From Bellilinea sp. (GTDB lineage: Bacteria; Chloroflexota; Anaerolineae; Anaerolineales; Anaerolineaceae), in contig BPHQ01000001.1 of NCBI GenBank assembly GCA_026003615.1, positions 62,001-126,000 of the forward strand: a stretch of DNA of 64,000 nucleotides, in the 5' to 3' direction. The notes beneath the pieces are model-generated. The model was given only the letters and a program-made list of their open reading frames with translations, did not search any database and was not told the DNA's origin. Every line of letters begins with the position of its first letter. Within the stretch, counting starts at the first letter, position 1. Position numbers and translations under genes: made by a program. Positions 49,197 to 59,109 of the stretch are shown one piece after another.

Positions 49197-49450
49197 GTCG
49201 TGTGAAACTATAAATAATTTATAAAGAACATCTTGCTCCATTTCAGGTATGATAATTTCAATTATTTTTATGGAAATTATTGATAATTGAATACAGTCTT
49301 GCAAAACCCTTAGAAATTCGGCGTCTGGAAGTCGGCTTCGGTCGGGCTGGGACCAAATTTCATCGTAATGGGTGAACTTCTGTACCGGCAATTGAGCAGG
49401 GGGAAATCCACCCAAAAAGTTGGCTAAACGTTCACAAAAGGGCAGGCAGG

Positions 49451-50752
49451 GTGAAATTCGTGGTTAAGGTTTCGCGTTTTCGTATATTAATCACCGGATT
49501 TGTTCTTGTAATTCTGATGGGGCTGATGGTGGTTGGTTTTACACCAGACCAGATTGTTGTGGCGGATGGCCTGGCGGGATTTGCACTGTCTTTTGATGGA
49601 GCAGATGACATGGTCAACCTTGGCAAGACGGTTGATCTGTTCCCCGATGATGGATGGAAGCAGACCAAAACTATCAGTGTATGGGTAAAACCGGAAGGTG
49701 TGGCCGACTGTTCGGTCATCAATGGTATTCCTCGTATTGAGCCAGCCCAATGTGACAATATTTTTGGGGATTTTGCGCGCTGGTGGGGTATCAGCCGCGG
49801 ACCGACTCAAATCTGGGTGTGGATGGCCTGTTTTGACCCGGATGACCCCAGTACCTATCCACCCTCTTCTCCCATTCGTCTGATTCAGTTTGGTTATACC
49901 CCCAATGAGTGGATGCACATTGCACTGGTGCATGGAAATGGCTATCTTACCGCCTATAAAAATGGTTATTTGATGGGTTCGGTGAACTGTATTGCAACCG
50001 CTCAGCCACCTGCTCAGCCGGTTTTGTTCTTCGGTGGGATGATCAAAGCCGATAACCAAAATCAAAATCACAGTTATTGGGGATTTCAGGGGCAGATGGA
50101 TGAGGTGAGAATTTACTCAATTGCCCTGAGTCAGCAGGAAATTCAGGATACGATGATGAGTGAATTAACCGGCAGCGAGGCTGGACTGGTGGCTTATTAT
50201 AAAATGTCCAATGGAAACGGTTTGGTATTAAGTGATGATAGTGGTCACGGTAAGAATGGTCAATTGATGGACGGAACAGATAGCGTGCCGGGGAATGGAA
50301 CACCACCTCAGTGGGTGTTATCCGGTGCTTTTGACAATCCTCCACCGACATTAGTGCCATCACCGACCAGTACGTGGACATTCACCCCATCTCCATCACC
50401 TTTACCACCCACAATAACCCCTGGCGGAACGGCAACCATCACCGCCGGACCAAGTCCTACTCTGACTTCGTCTCCTTCGCCCGTTCCACCAACAATTACT
50501 CCAAGCCGTACGGTAACACCAACTCGAACGCCAACCTTGACCTTTACGTCGGCACCTCCGACGAATACACCAACCACACGTCCTTCCCGGACACCCCGTC
50601 CGACCTTCACCCCTTCCCCTTCGCCGGTCGGGACAAACACGTGGGTGCCAACCCCCACCAGAGCTCAGGGAACTCCTTTTGATTTTACTCCCACGCGGAC
50701 GATTGATCCGAATATGGACAATTTTATCTTCCTTCCCCTGGTGAAGAAGTAA
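49451..50752 (+). CDS. Secreted LamG/concanavalin A-like protein with long Pro/Thr/Ser linker and C-terminal FIFLPLVKK motif
   Basis: FALSFDGADDMVNLG, KTISVWVKPEG, GQMDEVRIYSIALSQQEI; C-terminal tail DPNMDNFIFLPLVKK. Confidence 0.82.
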   Translation: MKFVVKVSRFRILITGFVLVILMGLMVVGFTPDQIVVADGLAGFALSFDGADDMVNLGKTVDLFPDDGWKQTKTISVWVKPEGVADCSVINGIPRIEPAQCDNIFGDFARWWGISRGPTQIWVWMACFDPDDPSTYPPSSPIRLIQFGYTPNEWMHIALVHGNGYLTAYKNGYLMGSVNCIATAQPPAQPVLFFGGMIKADNQNQNHSYWGFQGQMDEVRIYSIALSQQEIQDTMMSELTGSEAGLVAYYKMSNGNGLVLSDDSGHGKNGQLMDGTDSVPGNGTPPQWVLSGAFDNPPPTLVPSPTSTWTFTPSPSPLPPTITPGGTATITAGPSPTLTSSPSPVPPTITPSRTVTPTRTPTLTFTSAPPTNTPTTRPSRTPRPTFTPSPSPVGTNTWVPTPTRAQGTPFDFTPTRTIDPNMDNFIFLPLVKK

Positions 50753-50775
50753 ATCTTTTTAATCACCCCTTGCTT

Positions 50776-51414
50776 TTAGGGAGTTTGGGGCGGTGCAACC
50801 ACTTTGATTTTCACCCAAAAGGACTTATCTCCGCCGCTGCCCAGGCCGAAAATGACTCCCTGCGGATTCTGTAATTTCCAGTAACTTTCGTATTCCCGCG
50901 GTTGTTCGGGTGCTTTCATGTTGACCGAAATGTCCACCAGTCCATCCGGTGGTACGCTGATGGGAAGATTAAAACTGGGTGGTGCTCCCAGCACATTCCC
51001 CGAATCAAACACCACCCGGTAGCTGGTTGTCCAGGTGCAGGAGCCGGTGTTTTTCAACCGCCAGGTTTTGATAAAAGTTTGGCCGGGAGAAAACTCGCTG
51101 CCATCGGGTATGGTCACATCGCTGACAAATTCGGCACGTTCGCAGGGTTTAACACTTTCAACCGGCGTGAATGTTGGAGAGGATGGAGGCGGTGAACTGG
51201 TTTGGGCTGTCACTGGCGGAGTGGTGGTGATGAGCAGTGCAAATTGTGTGGTCAATGCTGAGACGGTTTGGGCAGCAGCGGTGTTGGCAAAATCTCCTGT
51301 GGGAGTAAGTGCCTGACCGGCTTTGGGTAAATTGCAGCCGGCACTGCTGAGCAGGGTCAGAAAAACACCCAGTCCCAAAAGGATATGAGAAATAATCGGT
51401 TTCGATTTTTTCAT
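50776..51414 (-). CDS. Lipoprotein with NBR1-like Ig (FW) domain
   Basis: GQTFIKTWRLKNTGSCTWTTSYRVVFDSGNVLGAPPSFNLPISVPPDGLVDISVNMKAPEQPREYESYWKLQNPQGVIFG; lipobox-like LSSAGCN. Confidence 0.8.
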   Translation of the reverse strand: MKKSKPIISHILLGLGVFLTLLSSAGCNLPKAGQALTPTGDFANTAAAQTVSALTTQFALLITTTPPVTAQTSSPPPSSPTFTPVESVKPCERAEFVSDVTIPDGSEFSPGQTFIKTWRLKNTGSCTWTTSYRVVFDSGNVLGAPPSFNLPISVPPDGLVDISVNMKAPEQPREYESYWKLQNPQGVIFGLGSGGDKSFWVKIKVVAPPQTP

Positions 51415-51443
51415 GGATGTTGACTGGCTTAAGCATAGCCGTA

Positions 51444-51474
51444 AAAAAGCCGCCCGTCAAGCAAGGACGGGCGG
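51444..51474 (-). terminator. Rho-independent terminator for the minus-strand LamG gene
   Basis: CCGCCCGTC...GACGGGCGG with TTTTTT on minus strand. Confidence 0.8.
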
Positions 51475-51497
51475 TCTGCGTAAAAACCTGCCGTTCT

Positions 51498-52529
51498 TTA
51501 TTTCTTTACCATAGGAAGAAATAGAAAATTGTTCATATTCGGGTCCAGAGTGCGGCTGGGGGTCAGGCTTGGCTGAGGTGTAAAACCGGGCGGTAGGCGG
51601 GTTGCTGTTGGGGTAGGAGAAGGGGTATTGGTGAAAGTGGCCGTCACCGTAAAGGTGGGGGGAAGCGTGGGTGTAGGACCGTTTCCGAACAACTCGGAAA
51701 TAACCCAAAGCGGATAATTGCCTTCGGGATTTTGCCCCTCAATGTGAACGAGAACCCCGTCATTGCCGTTACCGCTGTCATCGTTCAAAATTAGCCCGCT
51801 GCCATTGCTCATTTTATAATAAGCCTTCAAGGCTGACTCGAAAGGAGGAGTTAGTTCATTGTGGATATTTTCTCGAATTTCATCACCGGTCAGCAGCTGA
51901 TTGTAGACTCTGACCTCATCAATTTGCCCGTGGAACAGGAATTTTCGATCGGGGGGAGTAAAACCACCGCCAATATGTAATACCGTATGATCGGCGGGTC
52001 CGCCATCAGCCCCAACACTCATCCCGCTTTCGCGGCTGCCTGCTAAAAATCCAAAACGGTAGGCGTCTAACCGGTTGTTGTGATGAACCAATGTGATGTG
52101 AATCCATTCGCCATTTTCATAGATGATGGGGATGGAGTCAAAGCCGCTGGTTGGACTGTTGTCGAAATTCCATACCCAAATACGGTCTTGCCCGTTGAGG
52201 ATGCCTCGATAAATGCCCCAAAAGCGCGGACGGTCGCCCACAATTAATTGACAACTGCCGGGGTCGGGGCCGGTACAAACGGGAGAGGGTGCCAGCGGCT
52301 TAATCCAAACACTGATGCTTTTGGTGGATTGCCAGCTCGAATCGCCGAAAATGATCAATTCTTTTTTGGTGGCGACATAATTTGACCAGCCGTCAAATTC
52401 AAGAGAATAGTTCACCGGGTCAGCATAACTGGTAGCAGGTTTTTGAAAAAGAGCGCTCGTGCCCATGAAAATGATAATGATGAGCAAGAAAATTCTTTTC
52501 AGGTATCGAATTCTCGAAATAGACTTCAT
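51498..52529 (-). CDS. Secreted LamG-like protein with Pro/Thr linker and C-terminal FLFLPMVKK motif
   Basis: YSLEFDGWSNYVAT, KSISVWIKPL, GQIDEVRVYNQLLTGDEI; tail DPNMNNFLFLPMVKK. Confidence 0.82.
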   Translation of the reverse strand: MKSISRIRYLKRIFLLIIIIFMGTSALFQKPATSYADPVNYSLEFDGWSNYVATKKELIIFGDSSWQSTKSISVWIKPLAPSPVCTGPDPGSCQLIVGDRPRFWGIYRGILNGQDRIWVWNFDNSPTSGFDSIPIIYENGEWIHITLVHHNNRLDAYRFGFLAGSRESGMSVGADGGPADHTVLHIGGGFTPPDRKFLFHGQIDEVRVYNQLLTGDEIRENIHNELTPPFESALKAYYKMSNGSGLILNDDSGNGNDGVLVHIEGQNPEGNYPLWVISELFGNGPTPTLPPTFTVTATFTNTPSPTPTATRLPPGFTPQPSLTPSRTLDPNMNNFLFLPMVKK

Positions 52530-52745
52530 CCTCTGCCTCCTGTTTATTCAACTTACCCCCCCGCGACCCTGTTGAACGCTGTGAAAAGGAGTTAAAAAGA
52601 TACTTTGATTAATTTTATCAGGTATATCAACAAAAAAGTTTTAGAAAAGTTTGAGAATTGTGTTGTTTTTTATAGAACCTTATCTCTAAAAAAGATCTTT
52701 TGATTGGCGTACTCCAAAAGGCCAATTTCAAGTACAATTAGCGGG

Positions 52746-53294
52746 ATGAAATTCGCCCCCTGCCGGATTGCAGATGTCATTCTCATCGAGCCGCGTCTGT
52801 TCGGTGACCAGCGCGGTTTCTTCATGGAGACCTATCAACAAAAAGTATTCGCCGATCACGGAATCACGGCTCAATTTGTTCAGGATAACCATTCCGGGTC
52901 AAGGCGCGGCACATTGCGCGGTCTGCATTATCAGATTCAGCAGGCTCAGGGAAAGCTGGTGCGGGTAGTGGCCGGCGTAATTTTTGATGTGGCCGTGGAT
53001 TTGCGGCGCGGCTCTCCCACCTTTGGTCAATGGGTGGGGGAAGTCCTCTCTGCTGATAACAAGCGCCAGTTGTGGATTCCCCCCGGATTTGCTCACGGCT
53101 TTTATGTAATGAGCGAATGGGCGGAGGTTGTGTATAAAGCCAGTGATTTTTATGCGCCACAGTGGGAGCGAACGCTCCTTTGGAATGACCCGGCCGTGGG
53201 AATTGAATGGCCTCTGTCAGATGAAGTGGAGCTGCTCATTTCTGAAAAGGATCGGGCTGGTTTACCCCTGGCGCAGGCTGAAACCTACCCCTGA
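52746..53294 (+). CDS. rfbC: dTDP-4-dehydrorhamnose 3,5-epimerase
   Basis: DVILIEPRLFGDQRGFFMETYQQK, QDNHSGSRRGTLRGLHYQ, LWIPPGFAHGFYVMSE. Confidence 0.95.
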   Translation: MKFAPCRIADVILIEPRLFGDQRGFFMETYQQKVFADHGITAQFVQDNHSGSRRGTLRGLHYQIQQAQGKLVRVVAGVIFDVAVDLRRGSPTFGQWVGEVLSADNKRQLWIPPGFAHGFYVMSEWAEVVYKASDFYAPQWERTLLWNDPAVGIEWPLSDEVELLISEKDRAGLPLAQAETYP

Positions 53295-53309
53295 TTGGAT
53301 GGAGGAACA

Positions 53310-54395
53310 ATGCAAAATATTCTGGTAACAGGTGGTGCGGGTTTTATCGGTTCTAATTTTATCCATTTTATTTTATATGCCAATTCAACCGTTCGAGTGA
53401 TTAATCTGGATGCACTGACATATGCCGGTAGTCTGGAGAATCTCAAAGGGCTGCCGGACGAAAGTCGTCATGTGTTTGTGCAGGGAGATATTTGCGACCG
53501 CTCACTGGTGGAGCGCCTGCTGCACGAACATGAGATTGATACAGTGGTGCATTTCGCAGCCGAGTCGCATGTAGATCGCTCGATTCACGGTCCTGGACAG
53601 TTTGTACAAACCAACATTGTCGGAACCTATACTTTGCTGGAAGCCTGCCGTCAGTACTGGTTGAAAGAAAACTTTGCTCAATACCGATCGGTGCGATTTC
53701 ATCATGTTTCGACGGATGAGGTTTTTGGATCGCTCAAACCCTCTGATCCCCCCTTCCGAGAAGATACCCCCTATGCTCCCAATTCGCCTTATTCGGCTTC
53801 CAAAGCTGCCAGTGATCATCTGGTGCGCGCTTATTTTCACACTTATGGACTGCCGGTAACCATTTCTAACTGCTCCAACAATTACGGCCCGCGTCAGTTT
53901 CCGGAAAAATTAATTCCCTTGATGATTCTCAACGCACTGGAAGGAAAACCCCTGCCGGTTTATGGGGACGGCCGGCAGATCCGTGATTGGCTGCATGTGC
54001 GCGATCACTGCGAGGCAATTTATCGCATTTTGGAGGACGGAAAGCCTGGCGAGACCTACAATATTGGCGGCAATAACCAGCCTACCAATCTGGAAATCAT
54101 TGAACAAATATGCGTCATTCTGGACGAACTGCGCCCCGACTCGCCTTATCGTCCGCATTTTCAATTGAAACAGCACGTCACCGACCGACCCGGTCATGAC
54201 CGTCGCTATGCCATGGACATCCGCAAAATTGAACGCGAACTGGGCTGGAAGCCTCGTTTTGAACTGGCAGACGGCTTACGCCAGACGGTGGAGTGGTACT
54301 TGAGTAACAGCCAGTGGGTCGCAGCCATTCGCCAACAGCAGGAATATCAGGCGTGGCTGATGAAAAATTACGCTACAAGAGGAGAAGCAAAATGA
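53310..54395 (+). CDS. rfbB: dTDP-glucose 4,6-dehydratase
   Basis: [55 protein letters not shown]. Confidence 0.96.
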   Translation: MQNILVTGGAGFIGSNFIHFILYANSTVRVINLDALTYAGSLENLKGLPDESRHVFVQGDICDRSLVERLLHEHEIDTVVHFAAESHVDRSIHGPGQFVQTNIVGTYTLLEACRQYWLKENFAQYRSVRFHHVSTDEVFGSLKPSDPPFREDTPYAPNSPYSASKAASDHLVRAYFHTYGLPVTISNCSNNYGPRQFPEKLIPLMILNALEGKPLPVYGDGRQIRDWLHVRDHCEAIYRILEDGKPGETYNIGGNNQPTNLEIIEQICVILDELRPDSPYRPHFQLKQHVTDRPGHDRRYAMDIRKIERELGWKPRFELADGLRQTVEWYLSNSQWVAAIRQQQEYQAWLMKNYATRGEAK

Positions 54396-55264
54396 AGGGA
54401 ATCATTCTTGCCGGTGGTAAAGGTACCCGCCTTCATCCGTTGACCATTGTCACCAGCAAGCAACTCTTGCCGGTTTATGATAAACCGATGGTCTATTATC
54501 CTCTTTCAATGTTGATGCTGGCCGGCATCCGTGAAGTGCTGGTGATCAGCACCCCCGAAGATTTACCCTCCTTCCGGCGGCTGTTGCGGGATGGCAGCCA
54601 GTGGGGGATGAAGTTCAGTTACGCCGAGCAGGATCAACCGCGCGGGCTTGCCGACGCCTTCCGCGTTGGAAAGGATTTTGTTGGCAATGATCCGGTTTGT
54701 TTGATTTTGGGGGATAACATTTTCTTCGGTCACGGGCTGCCGGCAGTCTTGCGCTCGCTGGCAGCGCGGGTGAGCAACGGAGGAGGTGCGGCCATTTTTG
54801 CCTATCCAGTGCAGGATCCGTGGCGTTATGGGGTAATTGAGTTTGATGCCGAAGGCAAAGCGCTGAGTTTAGAAGAAAAACCGGCTAACCCCCGCTCAAA
54901 CTATGCGGTACCGGGCATGTATTTTTACGATAATCAGGTCATCCAGATTGCGGCTGATCTCAAACCATCCCCTCGCGGAGAACTGGAGATCACGGATGTG
55001 AATTTGACGTATATGCGCATGGGAAAATTGTATGTGCAGGAATTAGGGCGGGGGGTTGCCTGGCTGGATGCCGGCACGCATGAATCACTGCTTCAAGCCG
55101 CTGCTTTCATTCAGACCGTTGAAGAAAGACAGGGGATGATGATTTCCAGCCCGGAGGAGATTGCCTATCGGATGGGCTTTATTGACCGCGCGCAGTTGCG
55201 CCGGCTGCTGGATGAATTGGGCAACAGCACTTACCGGTCTCGATTGGAGTCTTTACTGAAATAG
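54392..55264 (+). CDS. rfbA: Glucose-1-phosphate thymidylyltransferase
   Basis: [46 protein letters not shown]. Confidence 0.96.
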   Translation: MKGIILAGGKGTRLHPLTIVTSKQLLPVYDKPMVYYPLSMLMLAGIREVLVISTPEDLPSFRRLLRDGSQWGMKFSYAEQDQPRGLADAFRVGKDFVGNDPVCLILGDNIFFGHGLPAVLRSLAARVSNGGGAAIFAYPVQDPWRYGVIEFDAEGKALSLEEKPANPRSNYAVPGMYFYDNQVIQIAADLKPSPRGELEITDVNLTYMRMGKLYVQELGRGVAWLDAGTHESLLQAAAFIQTVEERQGMMISSPEEIAYRMGFIDRAQLRRLLDELGNSTYRSRLESLLK

Positions 55265-55268
55265 AGGC

Positions 55269-56168
55269 TCACACTTCCATTGCCAGCGCGAGAGCCTGAT
55301 CCCAGGGGGGTAAGCGTAAACCGAAAACTCGCTCGAACTTGCTGCAATCCAGTGGTGTGAAAAGAGGACGCTGCGCCGGTGTAGGAAAATCGGCGGTCTT
55401 AGCGGGCAGCACCTGCCTGGTTTTTTGTTCGTGTCGCGCCGGGTCAAGTTCCAGGATTTTCTCAACCCATTCCAATCGGCTTGCGGCTCCATCGCCGGCC
55501 AGGTGATAGACCCCCCGGCTACTTTGGATGAAATCAAAGAAGTTTCCTTTGGCCTGAGCCAGAGCCAGACTGATGATTTGGGAAAGCAGCCTGGCCCAGG
55601 TGGGTGATCCGACCTGATCATCCACAATTTTGAGGGTTTCCTGTTGGCGGCTCCAGATCAGCACGCGTTGAACAAAATCGTTCGCCCGCCGGCTGTATAA
55701 CCAGGCGGTGCGCAGCACCCAGCAGGCAGGCGCGTTGGCGAGAACGGCTTGCTCACCAGCCAATTTTGAGCGGCCGTAGTGGTTGAGTGGATGAGTCGGG
55801 TCTTCTTCGGTGTAAGGACGCGAGTGAGAGCCGTCGAAGACATAGTCGGTGGAGATATGCACCAATCCACAGCGCAGGCGAGCAGCCTGTTGAGCCAGTT
55901 GTTCCACAGTCAGGTAGTTGATTTGATCGCAGACTATGGGTTCACTCTCGGCTTTGTCCACGTTGGTGTAGGCTACCGCATTGACAATGAGAGCGGGTTT
56001 CAGCGTCTCCACGGTTGAAATCAGCTCAGCCGGGCGGGTGAAGTCAATTTGCGGGTAATCCAGGGCGATCACCTTGCCCAGCGGCTGCAAGTCGCGGTGT
56101 AATTCCCATCCCAATTGACCAATTTTGCCCAGCAGTACAATGTTTGCAGATGCGGCCATGAAGATCAC
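55269..56168 (-). CDS. rfbD: dTDP-4-dehydrorhamnose reductase
   Basis: NIVLLGKIGQLGWELHRDLQ, VHISTDYVFDGSHSRPYTEEDPTHPLNHYGRSKLAGE. Confidence 0.94.
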   Translation of the reverse strand: MIFMAASANIVLLGKIGQLGWELHRDLQPLGKVIALDYPQIDFTRPAELISTVETLKPALIVNAVAYTNVDKAESEPIVCDQINYLTVEQLAQQAARLRCGLVHISTDYVFDGSHSRPYTEEDPTHPLNHYGRSKLAGEQAVLANAPACWVLRTAWLYSRRANDFVQRVLIWSRQQETLKIVDDQVGSPTWARLLSQIISLALAQAKGNFFDFIQSSRGVYHLAGDGAASRLEWVEKILELDPARHEQKTRQVLPAKTADFPTPAQRPLFTPLDCSKFERVFGLRLPPWDQALALAMEV

Positions 56169-56225
56169 CTGTTGGCTTAATAAGATTATTTCCGAAAATT
56201 ATAACATTGGAACGATTGGATTAAT

Positions 56226-57668
56226 TTGGCGGTGGTTCGTAGTAAAATCATGGAGATGAGCCTTTGGGAAGTCTATCAATCGCCTTTTAGCTGGCGGTAC
56301 GGGTCGCCGGAGATGCGCCGAATCTGGAGCGAGGGAGAAAAACGCCGTACCTGGCGGCGCATTTGGCTGGCATTGGCAGAAGTCCAGGCGCAATTTGGGT
56401 TGGTTGGTGAAGATCAATTAAGTGACCTGCGCCGAAATGTGGAAAATATTGATCTGGAACGGGCTCTGGCCATCGAAGCAGAGATTCATCATGATTTGAT
56501 GGCGGAATTAAGAACCTTCGCCGAGCAGTCACCATTGGGCGGGGGAGTGCTGCATCTCGGCGCTACTTCCATGGATATCGAGGACAATGCCGAGGTGCTT
56601 CGCCTCAGGGCTGCTCTGGATTTGATTCTTGAGCGTTTGAAAGAGGTGTTAATTTTATTTGGAGAACGAATCGAGCAGACGGCCGACCTGCCGATTATCG
56701 GGTTTACTCACCTGCAGCCAGCTGAACCGACCACTCTCGGCTACCGTCTGGCATTCTATGCTCAGGATTTGATTATGGAATGGCAGGCGCTGCACCGATT
56801 GAGGAGAGAATTGCGGGGCAAGGGTTTCAAAGGGGCGGTGGGAACAGCGGCTGCCTATGCCGAGTTGATTGGCAGTGAAAACCTCTCTGCCTTTGAAGAG
56901 ATGCTGAGCCAAAAGTTGAAACTCGCTTTTTACGCGGTTACCACGCAAGTTGCGCCGCGATTACAGGAATATCGTTTGATCAGTGAAATAGCCGCTGTTG
57001 GGGCCGTGCTGAATAAGTTTGCCTTTGATTTGCGCTTTTTACAGTCGCCACCTTTAGGGGAGTGGCAGGAACCGTTTGCTCATCAACAAGTGGGGTCTTC
57101 GGCAATGCCGTTTAAGCGTAATCCAATTCTGGCAGAAAAAATCAACTCGCTGGCGCGGCTTTTGGCGGTCCTGCCGCAGTCAGCATGGGGTAATGCGGCT
57201 TTTTCCTTGCTAGAGCGGACGCTGGATGATTCGGCGAACCGCCGTTCGCTGCTTCCAGAAAGTTTTTTGATTGCCGATGAGATGCTGATGACAAGCAGAC
57301 GCATCTTGAAAGGCATGCACTTTCATCAAACAGCGATCCAGCGCAATTTACAGCAATTTACGCCTTTTGCCGCTACCGAAAGGGTGTTGATGGCGTTAGT
57401 AAAGGAAGGGGCTGACCGGCAAGAAATGCACGAACGCCTGCGAGGACACTCGCTGACCGCCTGGCAAGCGGTTCAAGCCGGGCAGGAAAATCCGCTGGTG
57501 GATTTGTTATCTCAGGACGAACGAATAGGGGGAATACTCGGCGCGGGGCGTATTCACCAACTGATGCGGGTGGATACTTACCTGGGAATTGCCCGACAAG
57601 AAGCGCGCCGAATAGTGGAACAGATTCGCATGGAAATTCAAGAGAACACAAAGGAGCAGCACACATGA
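56226..57668 (+). CDS. purB: Adenylosuccinate lyase
   Basis: YGSPEMRRIWSEGEKRRTWRRIWLALAEVQ, LGATSMDIEDNAEVLRLRAAL, QVGSSAMPFKRNPILAEKI. Confidence 0.92.
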   Translation: MAVVRSKIMEMSLWEVYQSPFSWRYGSPEMRRIWSEGEKRRTWRRIWLALAEVQAQFGLVGEDQLSDLRRNVENIDLERALAIEAEIHHDLMAELRTFAEQSPLGGGVLHLGATSMDIEDNAEVLRLRAALDLILERLKEVLILFGERIEQTADLPIIGFTHLQPAEPTTLGYRLAFYAQDLIMEWQALHRLRRELRGKGFKGAVGTAAAYAELIGSENLSAFEEMLSQKLKLAFYAVTTQVAPRLQEYRLISEIAAVGAVLNKFAFDLRFLQSPPLGEWQEPFAHQQVGSSAMPFKRNPILAEKINSLARLLAVLPQSAWGNAAFSLLERTLDDSANRRSLLPESFLIADEMLMTSRRILKGMHFHQTAIQRNLQQFTPFAATERVLMALVKEGADRQEMHERLRGHSLTAWQAVQAGQENPLVDLLSQDERIGGILGAGRIHQLMRVDTYLGIARQEARRIVEQIRMEIQENTKEQHT

Positions 57669-59080
57669 AGCAGGCAGAAATTGGAATTTACGGTTTAGGA
57701 GTGATGGGGTTCAATTTGGGTCGAAATTTTCAACGCAATGGTTTCCGCGTAGCCGTTTACAACCGTTCACCGGAAAAAGTGCGTTTGTTTGTGGAACAGC
57801 CTGCTGCCGGCGCACAAGCACTGGGAGCTGCCAGTTTGAGTGAACTGGCGCAAATGCTGGAAAGACCGCGCCGTCTGTTGTTGATGCTGCCGGCTGGAAA
57901 GACCGTGGACCAAGCGATTGAGGATGTTTTACCTTACCTGGAAGCTGGCGACATTCTGATGGATGGGGGTAATTCTTATTTTATGGACAGTGACCGACGC
58001 AGTCAGTATCTGGCTGATAAAGGGATCCATTTTATCGGGATGGGCGTTTCAGGTGGAGAAGAGGGTGCATTGTGGGGCCCCAGCCTCATGCCGGGTGGTT
58101 CCCAAACAGCCTGGCAGGTTTTACAGCCCATGCTGACCGCCATCGCCGCAAAGGCTGAAGATGGTGCGGCTTGCGTGAGTTACATCGGCCCGCGTGGGGC
58201 CGGTCATTATGTCAAAATGGTTCATAACGGTATTGAATACGGCGACATGCAGTTGATTGCCGAGGCTTATGAGGTGCTCCGTCGGGTGTTGGGTTTGAGC
58301 GCGGTTCAATTGAGCGAGATTTTCAATCAGTGGAACAACGGCGAATTAAAGTCCTTTTTAATTGAAATTACAGCCAAAGTGCTGGCAAAGAAGGATGAAA
58401 AAACCGGTCAGCCATTGGTAGATTTCATTCTGGATGAGGCCGAGCAGAAAGGCACCGGCAAATGGACGGCTCAAAATGCGTTGGACATCGGCGCTGCCGT
58501 GCCGACCATTGATGCAGCGGTTTACAGCCGGATTCTCTCCTCCATGAAGTCGGAACGAGTCCATGCCAGCACGATTTTCGGTCATACTGCACCGGCTTTT
58601 ACGGGCAATGGCGAGGATTTGATTCGAGCTGTGCGGGAGGCATTGTACGCCAGCAAAATCCTTTCTTATGCGCAGGGCATGGCTATGCTGCGGATCGCCT
58701 CGGCGGAATACGATTATGGTTTGAATCTGGCGGAATTGGCGCGTATCTGGCGGGCGGGTTGTATCATTCGAGCCAGCCTGTTAAACGATATAACCGCCGC
58801 TTATCAGGCAGAACCTGATTTGAAGAATCTCTTACTTTCCTCTTACTTTAGCGAAGTTGTCACTCGCTACCAGCAGTCACTCCGCAGGGTAGTCACGATT
58901 GCCATCGAACAAGGAATTGCCGTGCCAGCAATGTCTGCTTCGCTGGCTTACTTTGATGCCTACCGCAGTGAACGATTGCCTGCGAATTTAATTCAGGCAC
59001 AGCGGGATTTCTTTGGTGCGCATACCTACCGGCGGATTGACCAAGAGGGTGTCTTTCATACCCGCTGGGAGGAGCAGTAA
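57665..59080 (+). CDS. gnd: 6-phosphogluconate dehydrogenase (decarboxylating)
   Basis: IGIYGLGVMGFNLGRNFQRNGFRVAVYNR, GMGVSGGEEGALWGPSLMPGG, VKMVHNGIEYGDMQLIAEAYEVL. Confidence 0.95.
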   Translation: MKQAEIGIYGLGVMGFNLGRNFQRNGFRVAVYNRSPEKVRLFVEQPAAGAQALGAASLSELAQMLERPRRLLLMLPAGKTVDQAIEDVLPYLEAGDILMDGGNSYFMDSDRRSQYLADKGIHFIGMGVSGGEEGALWGPSLMPGGSQTAWQVLQPMLTAIAAKAEDGAACVSYIGPRGAGHYVKMVHNGIEYGDMQLIAEAYEVLRRVLGLSAVQLSEIFNQWNNGELKSFLIEITAKVLAKKDEKTGQPLVDFILDEAEQKGTGKWTAQNALDIGAAVPTIDAAVYSRILSSMKSERVHASTIFGHTAPAFTGNGEDLIRAVREALYASKILSYAQGMAMLRIASAEYDYGLNLAELARIWRAGCIIRASLLNDITAAYQAEPDLKNLLLSSYFSEVVTRYQQSLRRVVTIAIEQGIAVPAMSASLAYFDAYRSERLPANLIQAQRDFFGAHTYRRIDQEGVFHTRWEEQ

Positions 59081-59109
59081 AATCCAGGCCGTTGATTTAT
59101 CTTGACGGT

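Noticed and set aside
50308-50658. Gly/Val-rich minus-strand ORF in the LamG linker region
   Set aside because: Mirror image of the Pro/Thr repeat codons; a compositional artefact.
50342-50700. Pro/Thr/Ser repeats as a possible CRISPR or tandem DNA repeat array
   Set aside because: Degenerate codon-level repetition of SPSP/PTITP peptide linker; no uniform repeat-spacer structure.
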